Assembly: GCA_015039315.1 (NCBI GenBank)
Contig: WIDE01000161.1
Coordinates: 1 to 52,711 of the forward strand
From: Clavulina sp. PMI_390
Taxonomy: Eukaryota > Basidiomycota > Agaricomycetes > Cantharellales > Hydnaceae
Direction: 5' to 3'
DNA: 52,711 nucleotides
Shown here: positions 22,137 to 34,469 of the stretch, in pieces
How positions within the stretch are numbered: position 1 is the first letter of the stretch
Layout of the letters: the number at the start of each line of letters is the position of its first letter
Notes under the pieces: generated by a model
Told to the model about the DNA's origin: nothing
Database searches by the model: none
What the model saw: the letters and a program-made list of their open reading frames with translations, nothing else
Program-made: the position numbers and the translations under genes

Positions 22137-23520
22137 TTATTTACCGTTAGCGGGGGCGTTGGCGCCAGGAGTGGAATGGTGAGAACGAGGGTGGAAGCCA
22201 CCAGCGAGACTTGAAATGAAACTTGAATTCGGAAGTGCAATCTGAGCCTCAAGGTCGAAGTGAGAAGCGCCCATGCTCCGAGGTATTTCAACATGCGCGG
22301 TTCGGTTCGGGAGGCCCAAGGTACTGGTGGGCCGTGGCGAGTAAGGTGGTGAAGCCTCTGATCTTCGATCTCCAGTGCCAAGGGGCTCGTGAACGTCACC
22401 CATCTCCTGAATATCGTTTATTCCCTCTGCCGAAGGTTCAGCCTGATCGCCTGGGAAAAAATAAAAAAAGATGAAGGTGAGCAAGGGAAGTATAGAGAGA
22501 CAGAAAAACCAAGGGCTGACTGTGAAGAGAAGCAGTGATGCGTGGCACATTCGTTGGAGAGGGAGGGGACAATGAGATCTGGGGACCCAGAGGTGAGACC
22601 TCTAACGATCGCCCTCCAGAAGTCTCCCTGGCATCGGCGATATCCTCCTGAGGTAATAAGATTGTCAATCCAGGTTTGTCTATACCGTGAAGCATCGTCC
22701 TCAATATTGAGAGCAGTGGTGACGAGCATCACTCATGCTAGGACACTTGACAACACGCACAACAACTATCGAGGGAGTAACGAGGTGAGTGACCATACCT
22801 TCAAGTGAGTAGGATTCGTGTCCATAGCCAAGCTGATAAATCGAGGAAGCAGATACAGCGTTATCGAAAACTGTCAAATAGAAGACGGGACACGACTCGA
22901 GATGGTCATCAGTTTTCGCTCTGCCTGGGAGAGCTTTATAGTCTGGCCTATGGATCTTTCATCATCGAAGACCCCAGGCCTAAACACCTCTCGCTCGATA
23001 AGCCTTATAGGAGAAAAGCAAGGATCTGGGGCGGGCTCAAACTCTGCCCGCCTTGGGATTTCTGGGGGCAAGTGAGCCATATGGTCTTGGCGGATCTCTT
23101 GGTCAGAAATCAAGACCCGGGGAGCCAGGCCTGCGCAAAGGTGCGCGCTCCCACGAGGTTCTCGATAATAGGTGGATTTTCTCCTTATGGACCAAAAAAA
23201 AGATTGCGTTGGTCTGGATTCTTGAGCGGCCCATCTCGTGTATGGAGAACGAAGACTCAGTGTTATTATTTTTATTCCTTCTTGCCTATTAGTGGCCAGG
23301 AAGATATCGCCCTTGGCTCGAGGGGTTTGGGACCGTATGGTGTATGGTCGACGCCGGCAAATCTGCCGAGCTGCGGGATGATCCTTGATACAGCGCCAAG
23401 CCGCATTGCGGGAGCCACCCTTGGAGATGACAATTACTTTGCTAGGACGATTCATGGCCGTGCTTTTGTTTTTTTCCTAGATTGGGGGGACTGCTCCTGG
23501 TATCGCCGCTGGACCTTCCA
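22137..23520 (-). pseudogene. coding-like segments on the minus strand, unrecognised, probably decayed gene
   Basis: Several stretches read as natural protein on the minus strand but in shifting frames: near 23420-23300 (PAMRLGAVSRIIPQLGRFAG, TPYGPKPLEPRAISSW), 23150-22950 (ISDQEIRQDHMAHLPPEIPR), 22960-22800 (YKALPGRAKTDDHLESCPVF, YLTVFDNAVSASSIYQLGYG) and 22440-22140 (EPLGTGDRRSEASPPYSPRP, HFDLEAQIALPN). I could join some by GT-AG introns but not all, so this is either a multi-exon gene I resolve badly or a decaying one. No family recognised. A short similar piece (DLEARTVFPVP) occurs near 26840 on the same strand. Confidence 0.35.
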
Positions 23521-23548
23521 ACATTGCAGCGTCAGTTTTATCGTGTGA

Positions 23549-26500
23549 TCTCCCCCGCCCCTATGGTTCGATCAGTGAAGAGTAAGCACTAGTTCTGGGC
23601 GTTGTTCAAGAGTTTCGTCAGGCTGAGTGGTCAGGACTTTGTTGCCAGCGACGGGTCTTAGAGGTGTGAGGTAAGCGCTGAAAAGTGTTGCAAAGCTGGA
23701 GGAATAACACGGATATAGGGTCGAGCCGTGGGCACAAAAAGCGCGGAATTGTGGGCGCAGAAGCATGCAATCGCCTCCGACTGTGACCAAATCATGCGTT
23801 TTAATCGCCCGTTCCCTCCTGGTTAAGGGTTGGCACCTGATGGGGCTGGTTGTGTCGAATTCCGGACGCCACCCTCAGTTCCTGCCTTGGGCCGATGATC
23901 GAAATGGATCTTCAGATTCAAGTCTATTACCTAGTAAAAACACGCTTAGGCTGATATAAAACCCGATGACAACCAGTTACAAGCGAGCAAAGGGACGGAA
24001 ACTCACGGACAGATTTTTGTAAACAGCGAGGAACATGACCCACTTCATCCTCTGCGGGCGGAGCGGAGTTAGGGGTCATTGTGTATGACAGCATCCTTTA
24101 TTGAACAAGCGATCGATCTAGCTGTCTAGAACCATAACGGCCTTGATCACGGGAGTTCCTCAACCTACCCTTGCATTGCGAAAGGCTAAATAGCTTAAAT
24201 GGCATCCTCGAACAAGAAATCGAGGTATTCGAGGAGAGCTCGCGGAAAAGGAATATGTAGAGGAAGATGGATAAGAAAAAAGCATGTGAATCATAGCCCA
24301 TATCGGTTATTTGGATCCTGAGAGTGCTGACAAAAGAGGTGGCGGTTTACCCATCAATTTTTAGAATAAATAATGATAATCATGCCAGCAATCGATGTAT
24401 AGGCTGGGAGTATTAGTGACTAGTTTGGGCGATAAATTAAAAGTACACTCACGGCCGCGGGGAGGTTGGTCATAGCCGAGACAAGGACCCATGGCTCTGA
24501 GCATGTGTTGATGCAACAGGAATCATTAAGTACCGTGAAAATGAGATTATTACAAGAAGTAACTTATTGGAACAGCTCCATTTGGTAGCATTATTTTAGG
24601 CCACGGATGAGAATTGACCAGAGCGCCTAGGATCGAAGAGGCTGTGGGTAAACAATGGACCACACCGGAGGAGTACGATGGACCACTAAGGTGTTTTACT
24701 TTGCCACAGCATTCCCCATGATGAGTAGAGAGGTCTTACACTAGCGACAGGTCTGAAATTCGGCGAGCGGCGAGCGGTTAAGATCGACGGTGGGGAATCA
24801 AGCCCAATCATCGTGAACCGTAGAGGGGGAGGTGAACAGAAAGGGGCTGAGGTGATTTACCACAAACTGGGACACAGATACTCTGGTAGGCATGCATGGA
24901 TGAGCCGGAGGGCTGGTCCCAGATGGATGCATCGAACATGGAAGCATGTGCTTGCGCGGTGAACAACTTGATCTGGATGGATTCGAGAGCAACTGAAGCA
25001 AGATCGCCCTAGCGGTCGGTGAGGATATTGTGCTGGGACTGCTATATAGAGCATTTTCGTATTACCGTCAGTTCTCTATAGTTCCGCACGGACCGCACCT
25101 TGGGCGCCAGCGCCGATTTTACAGAGCAAGCATATTTCTTTCGAGGGAAAAACTCAGGGCGAAAACATACATAAACAGGCCACGAATTGAAGTAACAAGC
25201 CGGTCAAAGGGGACGAGGTCTCTTGGCGGGCACCACAAGCATTTTTGTTCTGATGCGGGCTGTGCAACAGCTTGGAGGCGATGACAACAACAAACAAATC
25301 CCTTCAGCCACCATTGACGCCAGATGAAATTAAAAACCAACATCTCCACCACTCTTTCAGGGCTCTCCTCTCTGAGCAGAGCGCCTGCCCATATATGTAC
25401 ATATATTTATGAAAATCAATCGCTGCTACAGACGGTCTAAATGGAGCCTTCTAGTAATACAGCCTCTGAGCCTGAGGGGACCTATCATGGCCAACTCACC
25501 GCACGTGGAGACGCCATTGTTTGGTAGGTCACTGGGAAGAAGATGACAAGATTGATAGAATCATATTAGCCGAGCGCCCCTGATAGGGGTGCTTTTAGCA
25601 TTCGTGATGACCAACAATGAAATCGCGGTGCTATCCCTGCTCGCTTTACGATGCTGAGGAATTCGACAATACTACGTGATCGGTGACTATCAGTAGTCGC
25701 CGTGTTCTCTAATGGGCCGTGCTTCAGAGTTGGGGCTCCGATGAGCCTATACTCATAATAACGACGCGTTTGTTCACGGGAGACATCACTAGCTCGTATA
25801 CAAACAGCGAATGGGCTTGTGGAAGCATTAGTTTCAGGCCTGCAACAATAAGGCCTTCGGGTCCACTAACTTAACCAAGCTTTAGCGATGATTGAAATAC
25901 CCTATCCGCTAAGCGACGGAAGTCGGTGGCCTAGGCCCTTTCCGAGCAGTTCCAGTATTTTGAACGCATATTTTGATCCGATTATTTGATGCGAACTAGG
26001 CCCAAAAGCCCAAATGGGGTCTATTTGCGTCTGGCTTGGCGTTTTATCGAGGTTATCTCAATGCCGATCGCATCACAGAGACCCTGCGGCAAATCGGCCA
26101 TAAAAAGACTGGTTATATTCATCATTTGGTCCGCTCTGTCCAGCCGACCAACGTCAATGGAATCCCAGCCTTGCGGTCCAGGTGTGTCTTTTTCTGTTCT
26201 GCACACGTTGTTGTCACGTGACGATCTCTCCATGGAGCCTCTGGGCCTTGCTTATCGCTAGCAGGAGATTGTAGGCGCTGCTTAGGCTACCTCGTGCTGG
26301 GCTTGCGATCATGCGGGAGCCACTCCTTAATGAAGCTTTTACCCTGTGTCGCTAACCCCTTAAGCGTTTTTGATATCAAAATACCAAAGCGCACAAAGGG
26401 ATGTCAAGTTGGGAAGCGAGCCCTAATCGCGTCGATATTACAATAGAAAAGCCGCTCGATGTGGGCTTACCAGGTTTTGATGCCTTAGGCAATGTCCGAG

Positions 26501-27434
26501 CACTTAGCGTTCAACTTGAAAGGCTCCGACCTGTACCTGAACCGTTAATCGTCCGAATCGATACCATAAGAGAGGCGGAAACAGGGGTGAGATCGTGTCG
26601 CAATGGGCTCCCGGATTAATGATACTGTGGGAGCGACGATAAATCCAAATATTGCCGGCCGATTGTCCCCAGGATGCCGAGGCGTGCGGGGAATCTGGGA
26701 TGCATCAAAGATCGACGGATGAGGAGATTTGTGCAATGGAAGATTGAATTTAGACACGTTTGATTTGTCGCTGACGGCGTCAATATAAGGTAATGTAGGT
26801 TAGTGAGGAGGAAGGAAAACTGATGGGGGCCAAGGTACTGGAAATACAGTCCGAGCCTCGAGGTCGATAAACAAGCCACCAAGGGCCCACATAATCCTTT
26901 TCTTCGGCTACCATGCGAGTTGAGACCAGATTAGGACAGGAGTAGGGCGGCTACTGTCTCATCCACTAATCCCCGCTGCCAAGGGAATCGTGTATGCCGT
27001 CCGTGCCCCGCAGTTAGCCCCTCTCTCCCACTTCCTTTGCCCCCATCCCCCGATTCGGCTCGATTATTTGTATAGTAGATGTATGGCTGAAGGAATAATG
27101 ACTGATTTAGTTATAAGATGAGGGCCTGCTGTGGGCGTGAACATGCTCTCTGGTGAAGGACAAGCGAATGGGCATTGAAGGGCTTTCGATGTGCAGGTGC
27201 GGACCACTTTCTGCAAGTTTGACTATTTCATCAAATAAACCGATCTACTAGTTTGACTCCATCCTTCCATGTAGTTTAAATGCAAAGAATCAATAGAAGA
27301 CACTGGGAACGAGAGACAGTCCGCACAATGAGGTCATTTAGCCATGACCTTGAAATGGTATAATGACAATCATTGGGGAGTGTAAGGGGATAGGATAGGT
27401 GAAGAAAACGGTAGGGCGTCCATCATCAGAGAGA
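23549..27434. other. gene-poor region, second part
   Basis: Nothing here can be built into a gene with confidence. On the minus strand 26560-26870 is open and coding-like (DLEARTVFPVPWPP, then HPSIFDASQIPRTPRHPGDN) and its first part resembles the segment near 22240, so it may be a fragment of the same family. The rest shows only short chance frames and no recognisable transposase, reverse transcriptase or terminal repeat. Confidence 0.4.
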
Positions 27435-28245
27435 TTATGACCCCCATGATATCGCTCCAGAAGGCGGTCCATCAAGGAAAAGGGTTATCAATTGAGTATC
27501 GAGCGTGAAATCGCGCAAAATCAGATATAATGTGACCGTGAAAACGGTGTGCCAAGCGGTAGCGAAGAAAGTATGGGAAGCAGACTTGAGATGTTGAACA
27601 CTACTGCCTTCAAATCCTTCGCACTCCTTGTATCGAGGCGCCCAGTCACTAGAGACCGTAATGTTGAGCGCAAGATTGGTTTTGTTGTAATTGACGTTCG
27701 CGACGAGATCAACAGCGAGCCTGAGCAGGGAGTATGATGATGTTCCCGTAGCGTCTTAAGGTTCAACGTGGCGACATGCCAGTCGTGGATGTTCTGGTTA
27801 TCGGTAGATGTGGCTTTACTGGGATTGCTGGTGGCCGAGGCCATGTTGCTCACGAATCTTGCCTAGGCGGGGACGACGTTGGTGGATAGTGGAGAGGACG
27901 AGATTGCTGATAATTAATTTGAAACATGATATGGGCTGTAGACCTACTAAGAAGCTTGGATAGGCTCGGGGAGCGTGGGGGAATTCGTTTTCTCTGCTGG
28001 AGACAAGATATATCAGGCACTAATCCAAGTTCCTCATATCGCGTCAAGATGGTCTCGTCGGAGTGATCGCTGGGCGGTACTACGGCAGTCAATTGCATGT
28101 AATGATCAATGAGAAAACGGAAGAGCTCTGGATTAGGATCTAAACCAACACGAAAGTTTTGGTGAACGATGGGTGATAGAGAGACAAGTCACACGTGCGC
28201 TGCACGACGATATAGGATTCGACGATGGTTGTGTTATATTGTTCA
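27435..28245 (-). CDS. probable exons of an unrecognised membrane protein (5' end unclear)
   Basis: Reading from ~28245 down, exons can be joined in frame: a piece with NTTIVESYIVVQRT, an exon with YPNPELFRFLIDHYMQLTAV and DETILTRYEELGLVPD, a short exon (RFVSNMASATSNP) and a last exon with YSLLRLAVDLVANVNYNKTN, SSDWAPRYKECEGFEG and a hydrophobic stretch HTFFATAWHTVFTVTLYLIL, ending at TAA (27435-27437). Coding character is good and one membrane helix is likely. I find no start codon with a sensible N-terminus, so the gene may be truncated at its 5' end or have further small exons. No family recognised. Confidence is moderate for coding and low for exact limits. Confidence 0.4.
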
Positions 28246-28600
28246 CCCTACTAGTGAGCTAAACTCTGTCAACACCCGAGCGACACGCTGATCGTGGAAT
28301 ATTGGCTGGAGTTTCGATAATCTAGTTGTCATTTGTGCCCGTACGCATATTTGGTCTTTACATTCGCACAGCTTGGATCTCAGGGAAGGCCCACTAGTTG
28401 AGGGCGATGGAAGGTTCGTTTAAAGGAGGGGGCGATGGCGCATACGCCAAAGGGCCTTCAGAATCCTATGGGGTGCAACGCGTCAGCAGGGAGGGAGTTC
28501 AAGTCAAGAATCGATTCGAGTGGGCCATCGCAGGCAAGCGCCTTTTGTAAACACATCCAAACAAAACTACTACCTCATTCTGAACACCACTTGTGCGATC

Positions 28601-31126
28601 ATGCAGGGTCCTAATCGAATGGGTCTTGGGATGCGTCCTGCATATGGTCAAGGTCCTCCCATCGGCTCGCTTCCCCCCTCCGGTGCCATGGGATATGGCC
28701 AAATGGGACGGCCAATGCCTGGAATGCTCGTTCCTGGCCAAGCACCGCCTGGAGCTGCTGCAGTTGGAGGTACCGACAAGCTTACCACTGTATTTGTTGG
28801 TTCTATCTCTGCTGGTGTCTCGAATGAATTTTTGACTTCCCTCTTTGCTGTGCGTGTTTCATTGTCATTGTACTCGCAGGTGTCGTAACAGGTACTGACT
28901 CGCTTCATTGTGGACTTTCTCGACGCGTCTCAATAGGCATGTGGACCAATAAAATCATTCACTAGAAATACTGCTGCAAATGGCAAACTGCAAGGTTTCG
29001 GTTTTATCGAATTCGAGGAGCCTGATGCCGTGGCTCGCGCGCTCAAACTGCTGAATGGAAAAACAATACTTGCCCACGAGCCGGACCAGCCCAATAAGCC
29101 CCTTGTGGTATGCGTAACAGTCGAACTCTCACTGGTTGCTAGCATTGACTGTCCTTCTAGGTCCGTGCTGACGACAAGGTCAAGGCGCATCTGCAGGCGT
29201 ACGAAAACTCCAGAATTCGAACAGACGTGAGCATATGAAATGGCAATCGATGGCGTAGCAAACCTAATAATCCATCTTTTTGGTTGTTATATTTCCTCTT
29301 AGCAAGACGAGACTGCCGACCTAACTGCTGAAACACTCATCTCTTCCATCATCGACCAATCGAATCAAACTGCTGTCGCGGCCGGAAATAGCGCCACATC
29401 TGCACAAGCAGCAGTACCCATGCATCTGCGAGACCTCACCGAGGCGGATCTGCCCGAGAACCAACGAGGACTTGTCATCTCTGAAATTGCTCTGTTCCGT
29501 GAGCGCGCTTCGGTGAAAAAGGCTGACCCCCCTGTGGGTGGCTATGGCTCCCAGCCACCTGCAACACCGTCAAGAAGTGCTGGTGTCGGCGGGTTCTCCG
29601 GGGCCGGGGCCATGGCGAATGTACCGAGCGGGCCGAAAGAGAGAGTCTGGGGGCGGAATGCGAGGAGAGACTCCGCATCGAATTCTCATTCGGGATCTGG
29701 AGCCAATGCTGATACTCATGGAGATGGGAAGAGAGGCTTTGGGAATACTCCACAAGGATATAACCAAAGCCCCAACTTCGTGAAGGGTGATGCCGGCGCA
29801 CCAGAGGCTGGCGAGACGGAGAAAAGCGATGAAGAGCTTGAGCGGGAACGAGTTGCTATCAGGAAACGAGAAGAAGATGAGTCCTTCCGAGATGTGAGTC
29901 ATCCATCCACTACCAAGTTCTGTGTCATCGTTCTTATCTGCTTCTTCTAGCGTGAACGTCGGTGGGAGAGCCGAGAACATTCGAGAATCGCCAATATTGA
30001 GCGAATAATTGCCCGAGAGCGGTTAGCAGATGCGAATCAGGATAAGGATGGGACTGAGATGCGAGAACGTCTGCACGTGTGGGATGATGACGAGAGCGAC
30101 GAACTCTTCTACACTGACCGGTTAGCCCTCTCATTTCATACTTCGCTGAATCCCCTTCTGATCATTTGATTCTTCGTGTGGCTGATTGCAGACCCCGCTG
30201 GCGAGCTACCCGTGCACGATTCCTCAAATCAGAACGTGCCGCTGACGAACGTTCACGAGCCATCGAGGAGCGTCAAGCAGAGCATCTCCGGCAAGAGTCT
30301 GAAGCATTCCTATCGAAACAGATGGAGGAGATGCAGAGTCTGGCCGAGGAGCAGCGCAAGGCTGGCTTGCTCATGGACGACGGTGCGCCTGTCAAGCTGT
30401 CGATTGGAGGTGCGGCGTCTACAGACCCTTCCAAGTCATCCGGAGCTGCCGGTGCAACGAAAAAGCCTGGTGTCTCACTTACGTCGGGGGCCGGTGCTGG
30501 CGCCGGGAAAGCGCCTGTGGCGGGTGTGTTTGGGGCGGACGACGACGACGATGACGATGGGGGGATGGGCAAGCGGAAGCAGACCCTGGTCAAGATCGAT
30601 TTTGGCGGATTCGAGGCAGACAGCCGAAGGGATCGGCTCGAAAAGTTGCGTGCGTCTATCAAGAGCGATCAAGACTCACTTTTCAAGGCCAAGATTCGAT
30701 GGGATGGCATCTCGGACGTGAGTATTTCTCGTGATCTTGCATCTCGTATGCGTTCTCCCTCGACTGGGGCCGATTGCTAACTGTGCTTTTGCCGTATTAT
30801 AGCAACTGATCGATCGCAAGCTCGAGAAGCTCGTCCGTTCCTTAATGATCAAGTACCTTGGCGAGCTGGACGACGACGATATGGTTATGTTCGTCGTCGA
30901 GCATCTTAAAGACCACAAGTCGCCGCAGAAAATTGTGGAAGGTCTTGAGCCGGTACGCGTCCCCTTCCTTTGATATCTATACGACCTACATCCGCTAACG
31001 ATTTGGCTTCATTAGGTACTTCTTGAGGAAGCAGCTGAGTTCACTATCTCGCTTTGGCGCCAGGTCGTGTTCGAGAGCCTTGCTTACGGTGAAGGATTCG
31101 AGACAGAGGACATGTTGGTGGACTGA
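28601..31126 (+). CDS. RBM25: RBM25/Snu71-type splicing factor (RRM and PWI domains)
   Basis: Eight exons (28601-28849, 28937-29107, 29161-29226, 29303-29893, 29951-30120, 30192-30717, 30803-30952, 31016-31126) join in frame to 677 residues. A Gly/Pro/Met-rich N-terminus precedes one RRM at ~62-145 with RNP2 VFVGSI and RNP1 GFGFIEF. The middle has an acidic/basic charged region (ELERERVAIRKREEDESFRD, RERRWESREHSRIANIERII) like the RED/ER-rich part of RBM25. The C-terminus is a PWI domain (LEKLVRSLMIKYLGELDDDD, MVMFVVEHLKDHKSPQKIVE, LWRQVVFES). RBM25 and yeast Snu71 act with U1 snRNP in 5' splice-site choice in the nucleus. Length and order fit RBM25 well. A polyaspartate run lies before the PWI domain. 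Confidence 0.95.
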
Positions 31127-31753
31127 ACGCAACACAAAAAAATCGCTTGCATTAGCGTTTTCTGGTGGAACTGGCTGTGTCCAAGTGCTTCATCGCGCGT
31201 GCGCCCCTTTATCATTTTCCTATTTATCACATTGTTTTGGTCCCTCGTTTCATCGTCCTCTTTATCCCCTGGCATGTTTAGTCATGGTATCACCTCCCTT
31301 TGTGGACAAAACTGGCTGCTGGCTGATGATGCCATCCGCAGTTCGTTGGGCTAACTCTGACGGCCACATCTCATAGTGAGTTGGCATCATTCTGTGTTTT
31401 GTACATATCCTCCCCTTCCCTAGCATATGACTCTGGTGAAATAAAAGGCTTTTTGCGCCTCACGTCTGAAGCCGAAACCTCGTCAATCGCTGGAGCAATT
31501 TAGTGAGGCGGTGCAAGCTCCATCCACCTATGAAGCACCATCTGAACGCCGCAACCCCCATTCCCTGCTAATAGAGCGACGAACGCATCTAGTGTGACCA
31601 TTCATTAGCCTCTAACAGAGGTCCTACATCAACCTAAAACACCATGAAGACTCAGAAACCTGTGGCCTACGGTTTATACAACATTTATCATTGAATGCAA
31701 TCTCATCTAACTAAACATGAGTTGGGCGTGTGGGTACCTGCCCCACAATGTAA
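31127..31753. other. intergenic between convergent genes
   Basis: Holds the 3' ends of the RBM25-type gene (plus) and the DUF2009 gene (minus). An AATAAA-like signal (aaataaaag) lies at 31439-31447 for the plus-strand gene. No exon seen. Confidence 0.5.
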
Positions 31754-34469
31754 TCACCAATCACCATCGAACCCAGTAAACCCACAAAGAAGGAACACCT
31801 GGAAGTAGCGCTTCTTCTCAAGGGAGCTGCACCAGTTCCATGCACTGGTGAGACGACCGTCGATACATGAACCAGCATCGAACGAGTTGTCAGCACCAGA
31901 GCCATCAAAACCTTGATGGTTGCGATGTTGTCCAAGCAGTAGAGCAGCAGAGTGTGGTCAGCTCAGATCCTATACGAAGGGGACGTGAAAGCATAACAAC
32001 GTACCGTGTCTAAAGAAATCGCACAGGACTTCTCGCATGAGTGCATCCGTCCCGCCAAACTCGGCGTCAATGTATTTCTTAATGGCAGGCTTCTTCTCAA
32101 GTTCGGGGATCTGCGAGAGGGTGGTGCAGATCGGAAGGAGAATGCGGTACACTTGGCTGTACTTGTCAATGAAGAGGAAAGCATTGGGCACGTTATGATC
32201 ACCCATATGTATCACACTATGCGGTTAGGTGAAGATGTGCAGATGAGCAAATGGATCGAAATGTAAAGCGAGAGATGGGGCAGAGCAGGACTAACCTTGA
32301 CCCAACCCAGTATCCAATGCTCTTCTGGGCTCGCTGCAAGATGAGCTGCATAAGCCTTGCAGTCTTGGGCGCATACTGCACGCGATTCAAGCCCTGGCCA
32401 GTATCGCGGAGGCGATATGTTGTCGAGGTGGACAAGAGGTCCTGTTCAGCGAGAGACCACAGACGGAACATATCTTTTTGTTGCAAAAGAAATCAGGTCA
32501 TCGAGATTGGAAATAAAGACAGCAGGCGTCTGTGCTCACCATGCAAGATTTCTCGCCACAGGGTCAGACTTTGCAGGACATACGAGTATTGCTTCGAATG
32601 ATCATGGCTTAATCGTGCACCTCCCCGACCACTGCGAATCGCCAAGCTCTGCGTAGGGTGTGAACCTGGACTCTCCGGATCAAAGTATTTTTTCAGATAC
32701 ACGATCATGCGATCGCATGGGTCCCGATTCGTGCGGAGGAACGCGTGGTTGTCACCAATCGAGTATAGGCACTGGCGGATGGCCTCAGCATCTATCCCAC
32801 CTTCTGAACCCCCTCGCCGAACACTGGCGGTGGCGTACTTTGTGGCGAGCACCTCGATCGCTCGTTCTTTGGAACGGATCTCGCTTTGGATCTCCCGGCG
32901 CCCACGGCCCTCGCTGAGAATCTCTTTTGTCGCAATGGAGACCCGATCGTCCCTGAGCACGTCGAGAGCGTTGTGAGACTTGAGAAGATCGTAGACTGTC
33001 TTGAGCGGAGCAACACAGTTGAAGCCAAGAGTATCCTCTACAAGCTGCGAGTCTTGTAGGATGTACATGAGCTTGCCATACGTTGTCCGGGATTTATCAG
33101 GGTTGAGGATCTGGATAGCCAATTTCGATGGCATCAGCATCGGTGCGGCAAGCGAGACAATTGCAAGATAGAGGAAGCATTCGGTCACCTTGTGTCTTCT
33201 CCCAATCTCGAAGATAGTCTGGAAGAACTCCTCATTCGCCTCGAAGTCTCTTTTAGCGAAGAGCTCCTGTCCGCGCTTATAGTCGGACGCAATGACCAGC
33301 CCAGAGAGAATGGAGCACAGTTCTTTAATTTGTGCAACCATGCGCTTTGGTTTATTAGTGTATGAGAGGATATCTGCCCATAGGATGAGTAATATACTAT
33401 TAGTGAGATGTGTGTAGGTTTGGACCAGCAACGCGAACACACCAATCTTATCGGTATATTCCGACACCTCTGAATATGTAGAATTTACAACGTAGATCGA
33501 TCAGGTTATGCACACTTCGATAAGATCTATGTAGGGGTGGTGCTCACCGAGTGCGGCCTCTAATAATCTCAATAGCTTCCTCTCGTCCATACTAAGTCTT
33601 ACGGGAGTGTGCTTTGCGCGTTCGATGAACCAGTCACCTACGGCCTCTCCGATATCCGGCTGGGCACCAAGGAGTGCGGTGCGCTCATTTTTTAGGGTGG
33701 TGTGATGTTCTGAGTCTTCGCCATCAACGTCCATCTGTGAAGGCGACCAAGTAGGAGGGATGAATGGTTACGCATTCAGTATCATGAATAACCATATGAA
33801 GCTAAAAGGTCAATTAGACATACCTCGCCAGAGTCTTGAGCATGGTTGTCAAGCTGTGTGCTATTCGGGGTGGTAATAGCTGTTGCTGACGAAGACGAGC
33901 TTGAAGTCTGGTTTCTCCTCGCGGACTTGAGGGCCGAGCGCTTGTGGAGTTTTCTATAACACGAAACAGAGAATTAAACTATTGATGAAGCAATCGTTCG
34001 TGTTTCGGAACCAGAAAGGGTATTGGGCCAACATACCTGGTCCCTTTCCGATGCACCGATGTGAAGCAGACATCACAAAAACTATCTGCACATTGCTCGC
34101 AATAGGTCTCTGCAAGTTGATCTATTGGTTTTGTCGTCCAAAAAAGGTAGTGAAGTGGTTGTTTCAGCGAGGAAACCCATGCAATATGTTCAGCAACATG
34201 GTGGCACGACAGGCGGTTTTTGCAAGGATGACAAACGGACCTTCACACTCGACGCAATACCCTTCCTGAGCTATTCTCCCATCATCATCGGCGTCATCTT
34301 CGTCGTCTGCGCCGTGCTGCGGGTTTGGGCTGTCCGAATCTATGGCAGTAGCAGCATCGTCCTCGGGACCGTCCAAAATTTCTGCTAGAGACTGTGGTTG
34401 TGGAGCAGACGCCTGTGTCGGCGCGCTCGGGGTGCTGGTGGTTGCAGCAGACGCCGGTTGGGCCGCCAT
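31754..34469 (-). CDS. B-box zinc finger + DUF2009 (UPF0652) protein
   Basis: About nine exons read in frame from the ATG at 34467-34469 to TGA at 31754-31756. A low-complexity acidic N-terminus (DDEDDADDDG) is followed by a B-box-like zinc finger built by joining two exons (GYCVECEDQLAETYCEQCAD then SFCDVCFTSVHRKGTR). The long DUF2009 region has SEYTDKID, NKPKRMVAQIKELCSILSGL, RRHKILNPDKSRTTYGKLMY, DMFRLWSLAEQDLLS, RLRDTGQGLNRVQYAPKTAR, VIHMGDHNVPNAFLFIDKYS and the C-terminal CIDGRLTSAWNWCSSLEKKR...GFTGFDG. This family occurs in fungi, plants and amoebae and has no firmly assigned function to my knowledge. Introns 33374-33442 and 33111-33188 must be removed to restore the family sequence, although both could be read through. 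Confidence 0.9.

Noticed and set aside
22805..23548. 247-codon plus-strand open frame
   Set aside because: Its composition is not protein-like, it has no motif, and the opposite strand reads more naturally. I treat it as a shadow of minus-strand coding-like sequence.
32493..33467. Single long exon of 324 codons in the DUF2009 gene
   Set aside because: It includes two stop-free introns. The family sequence continues smoothly only when they are removed (DKID-ILSYT and RRHK-ILNPD).
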